Assembly: GCA_013361595.1 (NCBI GenBank)
Contig: JABFXT010000156.1
Span: forward strand, 1 to 11,603
Reading direction: 5' to 3'
Source of the DNA: Nocardia sp.
Lineage (GTDB): Bacteria; Actinomycetota; Actinomycetes; Mycobacteriales; Mycobacteriaceae
DNA: 11,603 bases
The translations under genes and the position numbers were made by a program. Positions 4,732-10,463 of this stretch are shown here, piece after piece. The first letter of the stretch is position 1. Each line of letters starts with the position of its first letter. Below the pieces are notes generated by a model that was not told the DNA's origin, searched no databases, and saw only the letters and a program-made list of their open reading frames with translations.

Positions 4732-6000
4732 TCACATACGGGAAGCCTGACCGGACCGGCCCTTCACCACCGACCACTGTGTCACCGGTAGCTGCGGCCG
4801 CCAGGTGGTGAAGCGGCCCAGCGGTTCGCCGCGGTAGATCTGGAAGCGGCGCAGGCTACCGCCGTAGGCCGCCGACCAGTTCGACAACAGTGCCTCCGAT
4901 TCCCCGGTGACCGCATTCGCCACCAGGCGACCGCCGCTGGGCAGCCGCGACCAGCAGTGGTCGAACAAACCCGGTGTGGTCAGACCGCCACCGAGAAAGA
5001 TCGCGTCGGGAGCGGCCGGTGCGTCGTCACCGGCGAGTTCGGCCACGGCCTCACCGCGCACCTCGATATCGGGCACACCGAGCAGGGCGGCGTTGGCGCC
5101 GATCTGGTCCCGGCGGCGCTGCAGGATCTCGAAGGTGACCGCTCGGCAGGCGGGATGGGTGCGGCACCATTCGATGGCGATACTGCCCGATCCGCCCCCG
5201 ATATCCCACAGGGTCTCACCGGGGCCGGGCGCGAGCGCCGCGAGCGTGAGTGCCCGGATCTCGGATTTGGTGAGCTGCCCGTCGCCACCGTAGGCGCTGT
5301 CGGGAAGACCGGGTAGCCGCGTGAGACGGGTGTACCCGGATTCGGCCGACGCGGTGACGGCGACGATATTGAGCGGATCGCCCGGGGGTTCGCACCAGGT
5401 GCCGGCGATCCCGGATACCAGCCGCTCCGACGGCCCACCCAGCTGTTCCAGCACGGTCAGCGCCGACGGGCCGAAACCGTTGTCACGCAACAATTCCGCG
5501 ATCCGCGCCGGCGTTCCGGCATCGGCGCTGAGCACCAGCACCCGCCGTCCCTCGGCCAGTTCGGGCAGCAGCCGTTCGAGCGGCCGGCCCACGGCACTCA
5601 CGATTCCCACCTCCGGGACCGGCCAGCCCAGCCGGGCACAGGCCAGCGACGCCGCCGACGGCTGTGGGAACACTCGCAGCGAGCCCGGACCGAGCAGCCG
5701 GGCCAGGGTGACGCCGATCCCGAAGAACATCGGGTCACCGCTGGCGAGTACCCCGAGACGGGTATCGCGGTGCTCGGCCAGCAGACCGGGCAGGGCGGGC
5801 AGCAGCGGGGAAGGCCACGGTTCCCGGCGCGCGGTCACATCGTCCGGGAGCAGCGCGAGCTGGCGGGGCGAACCGAACAGCACCGCGCAGTCACACAGTA
5901 CTTCCCGGTACCGTTGCGGCAACCCCGCCCAGCCGTCGGCGCCGATCCCCACCACCGGTATCGGCGGCCCGGACCGGCTGGGTGCCGGATCCGCGGTCAC
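4732..6000 (-). CDS. cobL: CobL: precorrin-6B C5,15-methyltransferase (decarboxylating), CbiE-CbiT fusion
   Basis: The 422-residue enzyme methylates precorrin-6B at C5 and C15 and decarboxylates the acetate side chain at C12, giving precorrin-8. Residues about 14-215 are the CbiE-type tetrapyrrole methylase, with VVGIGADGW, LASGDPMFFGIG (85-96) and PQPSAASLACARLGWP. Residues about 235-415 are the CbiT-type Rossmann methyltransferase, with LTKSEIRALTLAAL, SAM motif DIGGGSGSIAIEW (266-278) and FLGGGL (335-340). Length is close to other CobL proteins (about 390-420). The start GTG at 6000 overlaps the SDR stop as GTGA, implying translational coupling. An open frame continues upstream to 6633 but there only shadows the SDR gene. 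The exported-protein gene and cobK follow on the same strand. Confidence 0.95.
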   Translation of the reverse strand: MTADPAPSRSGPPIPVVGIGADGWAGLPQRYREVLCDCAVLFGSPRQLALLPDDVTARREPWPSPLLPALPGLLAEHRDTRLGVLASGDPMFFGIGVTLARLLGPGSLRVFPQPSAASLACARLGWPVPEVGIVSAVGRPLERLLPELAEGRRVLVLSADAGTPARIAELLRDNGFGPSALTVLEQLGGPSERLVSGIAGTWCEPPGDPLNIVAVTASAESGYTRLTRLPGLPDSAYGGDGQLTKSEIRALTLAALAPGPGETLWDIGGGSGSIAIEWCRTHPACRAVTFEILQRRRDQIGANAALLGVPDIEVRGEAVAELAGDDAPAAPDAIFLGGGLTTPGLFDHCWSRLPSGGRLVANAVTGESEALLSNWSAAYGGSLRRFQIYRGEPLGRFTTWRPQLPVTQWSVVKGRSGQASRM

Positions 6001-6767
6001 CGCGGCAGCCGCCGCCAGAGGGCCTGGGGCAGCAGGCACATCCCGAAGAACACCGGGCGCAGGATCCCCGGAACCCAGATCCGCGTGGTCCGGCGGCCCA
6101 GCGCGGTCACCACCGCCGTGGCGACCTGGTCGGGGGTGCTGGAGAACGGGGCGGGGCTCATCCCCTCGGTCATCCGGCCCTCCACGAATCCCGGCCGGGC
6201 CAGCAGCAGATGGACGCCGGTACCGTGCAGCGCGTCGGCCAGACCGGAGGCGAAACCGTCCAAACCGGCCTTGGCCGATCCGTAGACGTAGTTGGCGCGC
6301 CGCACCCGGATCCCGGCCACCGAAGAGAACACCACCAGCTGGCCGCTGCCCCGGGCCCGCATTTCGTTGGCGAGCACGGTCAGCACACTGATCTGGGCGG
6401 TGTAATCGGTGTGCACCACCGCCAGCGCATGGGCCGGATCCTCCTCGGCACGGCGCTGTTCGCCCAGCACGCCGAAGGCCAGTACCGCGACGCCGATCGG
6501 CCCGTAGTCGGCCGCGATCTTGCCGAGCAGCGCGGGATGACTCGCGGTATCGTCGGCATCGAACTCCACCGGATATACCGCGGTCGCCCCGGCAGCGGTC
6601 AGCGCCGCCGTCTCGGTGTCCAGATCCTCGCAACGCCGGGCAGCCAGTACCACCGCCCGCCCGGGCGCGAGCCGCAACGCGACCTGCAGGCCGATCTCAC
6701 TGCGCCCACCCAGCACCAGCACTGTGCCCGGGTCGATCCCTCGTGTTCGACGCACAACCATGCGCAC
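5997..6767 (-). CDS. Short-chain dehydrogenase/reductase, DprE2-like (Rv2073c-type)
   Basis: A 256-residue SDR. The cofactor motif is GGRSEIG (20-26) in place of the usual TGxxxGIG. AFGVLGE (98-104) stands at the NNAG position. The active site is Ser149 (FSSVAG), Tyr162 and Lys166 (YVYGSAKAGLDGF). The segments GGxSEIGL, AFGxLG, SSxAGxRVRRANxVYGSxKAGLDGF and the hydrophobic basic C-terminus closely resemble DprE2, the reductase that makes decaprenylphosphoryl-arabinose, and its paralogue Rv2073c. The real substrate is unknown; DprE2 itself normally sits beside dprE1, which is absent here. The start may be GTG 6767 or ATG 6761; neither has a strong Shine-Dalgarno. The gene overlaps cobL by 4 bp and appears to lead its transcript. 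It diverges from the FDOR gene across 77 bp. Confidence 0.88.
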   Translation of the reverse strand: MRMVVRRTRGIDPGTVLVLGGRSEIGLQVALRLAPGRAVVLAARRCEDLDTETAALTAAGATAVYPVEFDADDTASHPALLGKIAADYGPIGVAVLAFGVLGEQRRAEEDPAHALAVVHTDYTAQISVLTVLANEMRARGSGQLVVFSSVAGIRVRRANYVYGSAKAGLDGFASGLADALHGTGVHLLLARPGFVEGRMTEGMSPAPFSSTPDQVATAVVTALGRRTTRIWVPGILRPVFFGMCLLPQALWRRLPR

Positions 6768-6832
6768 AGTCTGTCATCCGCCCGAACCGGCCCGGGGAAC
6801 CGGGAGACGTGCCGTGCCGGGCCGACGCCCGC

Positions 6833-6838
6833 TACGGT
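6833..6838 (+). promoter_or_regulatory. -10 hexamer for a leaderless FDOR transcript
   Basis: TACGGT fits the actinobacterial TAnnnT -10 and ends 6 bp before ATG 6845, placing transcription start at or next to the A of the start codon. No Shine-Dalgarno is present in that gap. No clear -35 is visible. Confidence 0.55.
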
Positions 6839-6844
6839 CGGTCC

Positions 6845-7249
6845 ATGACGCTGCGCACTGTCGAATTGTCCCCGGCGGCCGTCGAGTTCCTCACCGAACG
6901 GCATCTGGCCACCCTCACCACCCTGCGCGCCGACGGCACCCCGCATATGGTGCCGGTGGGTTTCACCTGGGACCCCGGCGCCGGACTGGCCCGGGTGATC
7001 ACCGACGGCGCCTCGGTGAAGGCCCGTAACGTGCGCCGATCCGGCTACGCGGCGGTCGGGCAGGTGGACGGGGCGCGCTGGCTCACCCTGGAGGGCCCGG
7101 CCACGGTACTCGACGACCCCGCCGCGGTACTGGAGGCCGAACGCCGGTACGCCGAGCGTTACCGGGTGCCGCGGGAGAACCCGACCCGGGTGGTCCTGGC
7201 CATCGAGGTACAGCGGGTGTTGTGCGGGGTCCGGTTGCGCGCGGGCTGA
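6845..7249 (+). CDS. FDOR-B family flavin/F420-dependent oxidoreductase, Rv2074-like (probable F420H2-dependent biliverdin reductase)
   Basis: A 134-residue split-barrel protein of the pyridoxamine-phosphate-oxidase fold. Segments closely match Rv2074: FLTERHLATLTTLRADGTPH (15-34), VGFTWDP, ARVIT then SVKARNVRRSG (cofactor-binding region, Lys59), GQVDGARWLTLEGPA (72-86), AERRYAERYRVPRENPTRVV (98-117) and a C-terminal strand ending in RVL. M. tuberculosis Rv2074 (137 residues) has been characterised as an F420H2-dependent biliverdin reductase, and the actinobacterial host fits F420 use. Cytoplasmic and probably a homodimer. ATG 6845 is chosen because similarity starts there, although the frame stays open upstream to 6743. 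It lies between tetrapyrrole genes (cob) and pepE and converges on pepE with 23 bp between stops. Confidence 0.88.
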   Translation: MTLRTVELSPAAVEFLTERHLATLTTLRADGTPHMVPVGFTWDPGAGLARVITDGASVKARNVRRSGYAAVGQVDGARWLTLEGPATVLDDPAAVLEAERRYAERYRVPRENPTRVVLAIEVQRVLCGVRLRAG

Positions 7250-7255
7250 GCCGGG

Positions 7256-7287
7256 CCGGCCGTGGTGCGGGGCTAGCTGTCGGCCGG
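7256..7287. terminator. Possible bidirectional hairpin between the convergent FDOR and pepE genes
   Basis: CCGGCCG (7256-7262) pairs perfectly with CGGCCGG (7281-7287) across an 18-nt loop. The right arm lies inside the last codons of pepE. There is no T-run and GC content is high, so the dyad may be chance. Confidence 0.25.
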
Positions 7288-8412
7288 GAGGACGGTGAGC
7301 CCGTGCGGGCGCTCGTTCATCGATACACATCCGTCCTCGGTGACGACCACGATGTCCTCGATCCGGGCGCCCCATTCGCCCGGGAAGTAGATCCCGGGTT
7401 CGATACTGAAGGCCATCCCGGGCCGCAACTCCAGCTCGTTACCGGCGACGATATAGGGCTCCTCGTGCACCGACAGGCCGATACCGTGCCCGGTCCGGTG
7501 CACGAAGGCGGGTCCGAAACCGGCAGCCTCGAGCGGTTCGCGGGCGGCGGCGTCGACAGCCTCGGCCGGGATACCCGGCCGCACCGCGGCGACGGCGGCG
7601 GCCTGGGCGCGTTCCAGCTCGGCGCAGCGGGCCGCGATCTCCGGATCCGGTTCGCCCAGCACGTAGGTCCGGGTCGAATCGGAATAGTATCCGGGATCCA
7701 CCGGGCCGCCGATATCGATGACCACCACGTCTCCGGCCGCGATACGACGATCGGACACCTCGTGATGCGGGTTGGCACCGTTGGGCCCGCTGCCCACGAT
7801 CACGAACGCCGCCTCGGTATGGCCTTCGGCCACGATGGCGTCGGTGATGTCCTTGCCGACCTCGGCCTCGGTGCGTCCGACCCGCAGGAACTCCCCCATC
7901 CGGGCGTGCACCCGGTCGATGGCCGCACCCGCCCGGCGCAGCGCCTCGATCTCGGCGTCGTCCTTGATCATGCGCAGTTCGCGCAGCACCGGTGTCGCCG
8001 AGACCGGTAGCCCGCTGAAACTCCGTGCCAGCGGCAGCAGATGCAGTGCGGGCATGGCATCGGCCACCGCGACGCGCGAGCCGATATGCAACGCGGACTG
8101 GACCAGTTGGTAGGGATCGACCCCGTCCACCCAGTCCAGCACGCGCAGACCGAGTTCGTCCACCGCCGAATCCCGCAGCCCGGCCACCTCGAGTTTCGGG
8201 ATGACCACCGACGGCGTGGCCTTGTCGGAGGTGATCACCAGACAGGTCAATCGCTCGAACGACTGGGCCGCCGATCCGATGAGATACCGCAGATCCGGGC
8301 CGGGGGTGATGAGCAGGGCGTCCAGGTGGGCCTCGCGGATCAATTGCACCGCCCGCTCCAGTCGCTGCCCGTAGACATCCGCCGCGAACCGTGACTCCGT
8401 GTGCGCGCTCAT
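7273..8412 (-). CDS. pepE: M24B metallopeptidase, Xaa-Pro dipeptidase/aminopeptidase (PepE)
   Basis: The 379-residue cytoplasmic peptidase removes an N-terminal residue before proline. Residues about 10-145 form the creatinase N-terminal domain. Residues about 150-370 form the pita-bread catalytic domain. All five expected metal ligands are visible: Asp233 (VVVIDIGG), Asp245 (YYSDSTRT), His309 (RTGHGIGLSVHE), Glu338 (SIEPGIY) and Glu352 (ARIEDIV). His216 in NPHHE and His316 fit the conserved substrate-binding histidines. Length matches M. tuberculosis PepE (Rv2089c). ATG 8412 has no Shine-Dalgarno; TACCTT (8425-8420) ends 7 nt upstream, so the mRNA is likely leaderless. It diverges from the exonuclease gene across 71 bp, the same arrangement as Rv2089c/Rv2090. 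Confidence 0.93.
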   Translation of the reverse strand: MSAHTESRFAADVYGQRLERAVQLIREAHLDALLITPGPDLRYLIGSAAQSFERLTCLVITSDKATPSVVIPKLEVAGLRDSAVDELGLRVLDWVDGVDPYQLVQSALHIGSRVAVADAMPALHLLPLARSFSGLPVSATPVLRELRMIKDDAEIEALRRAGAAIDRVHARMGEFLRVGRTEAEVGKDITDAIVAEGHTEAAFVIVGSGPNGANPHHEVSDRRIAAGDVVVIDIGGPVDPGYYSDSTRTYVLGEPDPEIAARCAELERAQAAAVAAVRPGIPAEAVDAAAREPLEAAGFGPAFVHRTGHGIGLSVHEEPYIVAGNELELRPGMAFSIEPGIYFPGEWGARIEDIVVVTEDGCVSMNERPHGLTVLPADS

Positions 8413-8419
8413 GATCTCG

Positions 8420-8425
8420 AAGGTA
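8420..8425 (-). promoter_or_regulatory. -10 hexamer for a leaderless pepE transcript
   Basis: On the minus strand TACCTT (TAnnnT) ends 7 nt before the pepE ATG at 8412. A GC-rich dyad, CCCGCC (8427-8432) with GGCGGG (8440-8445), lies directly upstream, between this and the divergent promoter. No -35 is evident. Confidence 0.5.
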
Positions 8426-8471
8426 CCCCGCCGCCCGGGGGCGGGACATCGGATACGTCGGTGGCGCCTTG

Positions 8472-8477
8472 TAGATT
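8472..8477 (+). promoter_or_regulatory. -10 hexamer for a leaderless exonuclease transcript
   Basis: TAGATT (TAnnnT) ends 6 bp before GTG 8484, so transcription should begin at the start codon. No Shine-Dalgarno lies between them, which supports both the promoter and the choice of GTG 8484. Confidence 0.55.
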
Positions 8478-8483
8478 CACCGG

Positions 8484-9452
8484 GTGACTACGACCGAATC
8501 CACGCCGCGTCCGCTGCTGCTGCTGGACGGAGCGAGTCTGTGGTTCCGGGCCTTCTACGCGATCCCGGACAAGATCACCGCGTCCGACGGCAGATCGGTG
8601 AACGCCCTGCGCGGGTTCACCGATATGGTCGCCTCCCTCGTCACCAAGCATCGTCCCGCCCGGCTGGTGGTGTGCCTGGACCTGGATTGGCGGCCGCAGT
8701 ACCGGGTGGACCTGGTGCCCACCTACAAAGCCCACCGCCTGGATACCTCCGCGACTGCCGAACCGGGCGCCGAGGAAGTGCCGGACCGGCTCACCCCGCA
8801 GGTCGAGATGATCCTCGAGGTGCTGGCCGCCGCCGGCATCGCCACGGGGGGCGCCGAGGGCCTGGAAGCCGACGACGTACTGGGCACCCTGGCCTCGACC
8901 GAACTCGCCGATCCGGTGATCGTGGTCAGCGGTGACCGAGATCTGCTGCAACTGGTGCGCGATACCCCCGCACCGCCGGTGCGGGTACTGTACGCGGGCC
9001 GCGGGCTGGCCAAGGCCGAACTGTTCGGTCCCGCGGAGGTCGCCGCCAAATACGGTGTACCGCAGGAGAACGCGGGCCCCGCGTACGCGGATATGGCGAC
9101 CCTGCGCGGAGATTCGTCCGACGGCCTGCCGGGCGCCGCCGGAATCGGCGAGAAGACCGCCGCCACGCTGATCAGCCGGTTCGGTTCGCTGGAGGCGCTG
9201 CGGGCCGCGGTCGACGATCCCGGCGCCGATCTCGCGCAGGGCGTCCGGGCGAAACTCCGCGCCGCGGCCGGCTATCTGGACGCGGCGGCGCCGGTGGTGC
9301 GGGTGGTCCGCGACGCGGATGTGATCCTGTCGCGACCCGATATCCTGCACCCGATCCCCGCCGATGCCGACGCACTGCAGGAATTGGCTCGCGCCTACAA
9401 CGCCGAGAGCCCGGTCGCACGGCTGATCACGGCACTGGCGAACTGTTCTTGA
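8484..9452 (+). CDS. 5'-3' exonuclease-domain protein (PolA N-domain-like FEN, Rv2090-type)
   Basis: A 322-residue stand-alone homologue of the 5' nuclease domain of DNA polymerase I. Visible are LLLDG with Asp15, YKAHR (81-85) in the helical arch, the acidic centre EADD (128-131), SGDRD (149-153), GDSSD (209-213), and the helix-hairpin-helix [19 protein letters not shown] (218-235). All expected metal-binding acids are present, so it should act on 5' flaps or RNA-DNA junctions in replication or repair. The acidic segment VCLDLDWRP (63-71) replaces the FDxxxxTFR stretch usual in PolA. M. tuberculosis carries the same gene (Rv2090) between pepE and a DUF4333 gene, as here. GTG 8484 is placed by the upstream -10. 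The C-terminal 40 residues are less typical. Confidence 0.92.
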   Translation: MTTTESTPRPLLLLDGASLWFRAFYAIPDKITASDGRSVNALRGFTDMVASLVTKHRPARLVVCLDLDWRPQYRVDLVPTYKAHRLDTSATAEPGAEEVPDRLTPQVEMILEVLAAAGIATGGAEGLEADDVLGTLASTELADPVIVVSGDRDLLQLVRDTPAPPVRVLYAGRGLAKAELFGPAEVAAKYGVPQENAGPAYADMATLRGDSSDGLPGAAGIGEKTAATLISRFGSLEALRAAVDDPGADLAQGVRAKLRAAAGYLDAAAPVVRVVRDADVILSRPDILHPIPADADALQELARAYNAESPVARLITALANCS

Positions 9453-9471
9453 ACTGCCCCTGATACCGAGA

Positions 9472-9499
9472 ACCCGCCGGAGGGCAGCATCCGGCGGGT
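9472..9499. terminator. Bidirectional terminator hairpin between exonuclease and DUF4333 genes
   Basis: A perfect 10-bp stem, ACCCGCCGGA (9472-9481) with TCCGGCGGGT (9490-9499), has an 8-nt loop. It sits in the 60-bp gap between two convergent stop codons and can form in both transcripts. No T-run follows on either side, as is usual in this phylum. Confidence 0.72.
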
Positions 9500-9512
9500 C
9501 GATCCGGTCGGA

Positions 9513-10310
9513 TCAGCTCGGGCGGCCGACCTCGTAGGTACCGTCGTCCTTGGTGATCTTGACGCTGACCGTTTTGGCCTCGCCGCCGACCTTCAGATCG
9601 CAGGTGAAGGTGGCGTCCACGGCGACCTCCTGGCCCGCGGGGCACTGGACGTCCTTGACATCCTCGATGCCGTAGGACTCCGACAGGACCTTCGCGACGC
9701 CGGTCTGGACAGCGGCCTGATCGAGCTGGTCCTTGGCGGTGAGGGTGAGGATACCGATGACGGCACCGGCGACGAGCACCACCGCGAGCAGCGCCAGCCC
9801 GACGATGAGCCCGGTCTTCTTACCGCCGCCCGCGGGCTGCTGCTGCGGCGCCCACTGCTGCTGGTTCGGCTGCTGCCCCCACTGCCCCGACTGGGCCTGC
9901 GGCTGCTGACCCCACTGCTGCTGGTTCGGATCGCCCCACTGCGGTTGCTGCTGCGGGTCGGGAGCGCCCCACTGCTGCTGCGGCGGCTGCGGCTGCTGAC
10001 CCCACTGCTGCTGGCTGGGATCGCCCCACTGCTGCGGCGGCGGCTGCTGCGGCTGGGGCTGCGGCTGGCTCCACTGCTGCTGCTGTTGCGGCGGGGCCGG
10101 CTGCCACTGCTGACCGCCCTGATCACTGCCCCACTGCTGAGTGGGCTGCGCCTGCTGCGGGTCGGGCTGATTCACCGGGGGCTGCGCGGGCGGCTGATTC
10201 CCCCACTGCGGCGCCGCACCGGGCGGCTGCTGCCCACCCCAGACCTGGGTGGGATCGTTACGTCCCTCCCCGGGGCCCGGGGCGTCGTTCGGTCCGTACG
10301 GCCCGCTCAT
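9513..10310 (-). CDS. Single-pass membrane protein: Q/P/W-rich cytoplasmic region plus extracytoplasmic DUF4333 domain (Rv2091c-type)
   Basis: A 265-residue protein. Residues 1-160 are low complexity, dominated by Gln, Pro, Gly and regularly spaced Trp. A membrane helix is at about 166-192 (KKTGLIVGLALLAVVLVAGA and on), with the basic KK on the likely cytoplasmic side. Residues 195-265 match DUF4333: a pair of cysteines (Cys223, Cys237) spaced as in that family, probably a disulfide, and an ending VKITKDDGTYEVGRPS. The function of DUF4333 is not known; related actinobacterial proteins are membrane-anchored. ATG 10310 is chosen because GGAGG lies 7 nt upstream; an open GTG at 10340 lacks such a signal. 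The gene follows helY on the same strand and converges on the exonuclease gene, as in M. tuberculosis. Confidence 0.9.
   Translation of the reverse strand: MSGPYGPNDAPGPGEGRNDPTQVWGGQQPPGAAPQWGNQPPAQPPVNQPDPQQAQPTQQWGSDQGGQQWQPAPPQQQQQWSQPQPQPQQPPPQQWGDPSQQQWGQQPQPPQQQWGAPDPQQQPQWGDPNQQQWGQQPQAQSGQWGQQPNQQQWAPQQQPAGGGKKTGLIVGLALLAVVLVAGAVIGILTLTAKDQLDQAAVQTGVAKVLSESYGIEDVKDVQCPAGQEVAVDATFTCDLKVGGEAKTVSVKITKDDGTYEVGRPS
9842..10140. repeat. Degenerate CAG-rich repeats coding for QQWG-type units
   Basis: The plus strand carries many copies of CCCCACTGCTGCTG-like sequence, the complement of CAGCAGCAGTGGGG. They encode QQWG followed by a few P/Q/D/S residues, at residues about 58-156 of the DUF4333 protein (for example QQWGDPSQ, QQWGQQPQPP, QQWGQQPQAQ). 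Unit length varies between about 8 and 12 codons. Such tracts expand and contract by slippage. Confidence 0.75.
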
Positions 10311-10317
10311 CTGGTTG

Positions 10318-10371
10318 CCTCCACTCGCATTGTCGAACACACGGTAGCCCCCCGCGTGCGGTTGAAATCAA
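10318..10371 (-). promoter_or_regulatory. Promoter and ribosome binding site of the DUF4333 gene
   Basis: On the minus strand TTGATT (10371-10366) and TACCGT (10346-10341) are separated by 19 bp and could be -35 and -10; the spacing is long. The Shine-Dalgarno GGAGG (10322-10318) is 7 nt before ATG 10310. The remaining gap to the helY stop (to 10463) shows only 4-bp hairpins and no convincing terminator, so read-through from helY is possible. Confidence 0.45.
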
Positions 10372-10463
10372 ACCACAATCGATGGTCTCACGCTGCGCCT
10401 ACCGAGGCATGAGCGAGGACCCTGCGTGGTTACGCTCCGCTACCGCCTCCGGGCCTGACTCTC

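Noticed and set aside
4640..4777. N-terminal extension of the exported protein up to 4777
   Set aside because: It overlaps the 3' end of cobL, and the shorter start has both a Shine-Dalgarno and a signal peptide.
5321..6391. A 356-codon open frame on the plus strand opposite cobL and the SDR gene
   Set aside because: It is antisense to two well-recognised genes. Its product is Ser/Pro/Arg/Gly-rich without any motif, the typical shadow of GC-rich coding DNA.
6001..6633. N-terminal extension of cobL up to 6633
   Set aside because: The extension shadows the SDR gene and has low-complexity composition; GTG 6000 matches the CbiE domain start and a GTGA overlap.
9842..10140. CRISPR-like array in the repetitive stretch
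   Set aside because: The repeats are degenerate, lack uniform spacers, keep codon phase and encode QQWG units.
9945..10412. A Leu/Arg-rich plus-strand frame that looks like a membrane protein
   Set aside because: It is the complement of the CAG-rich repeats in the DUF4333 gene; the CTG repeats give Leu by default.
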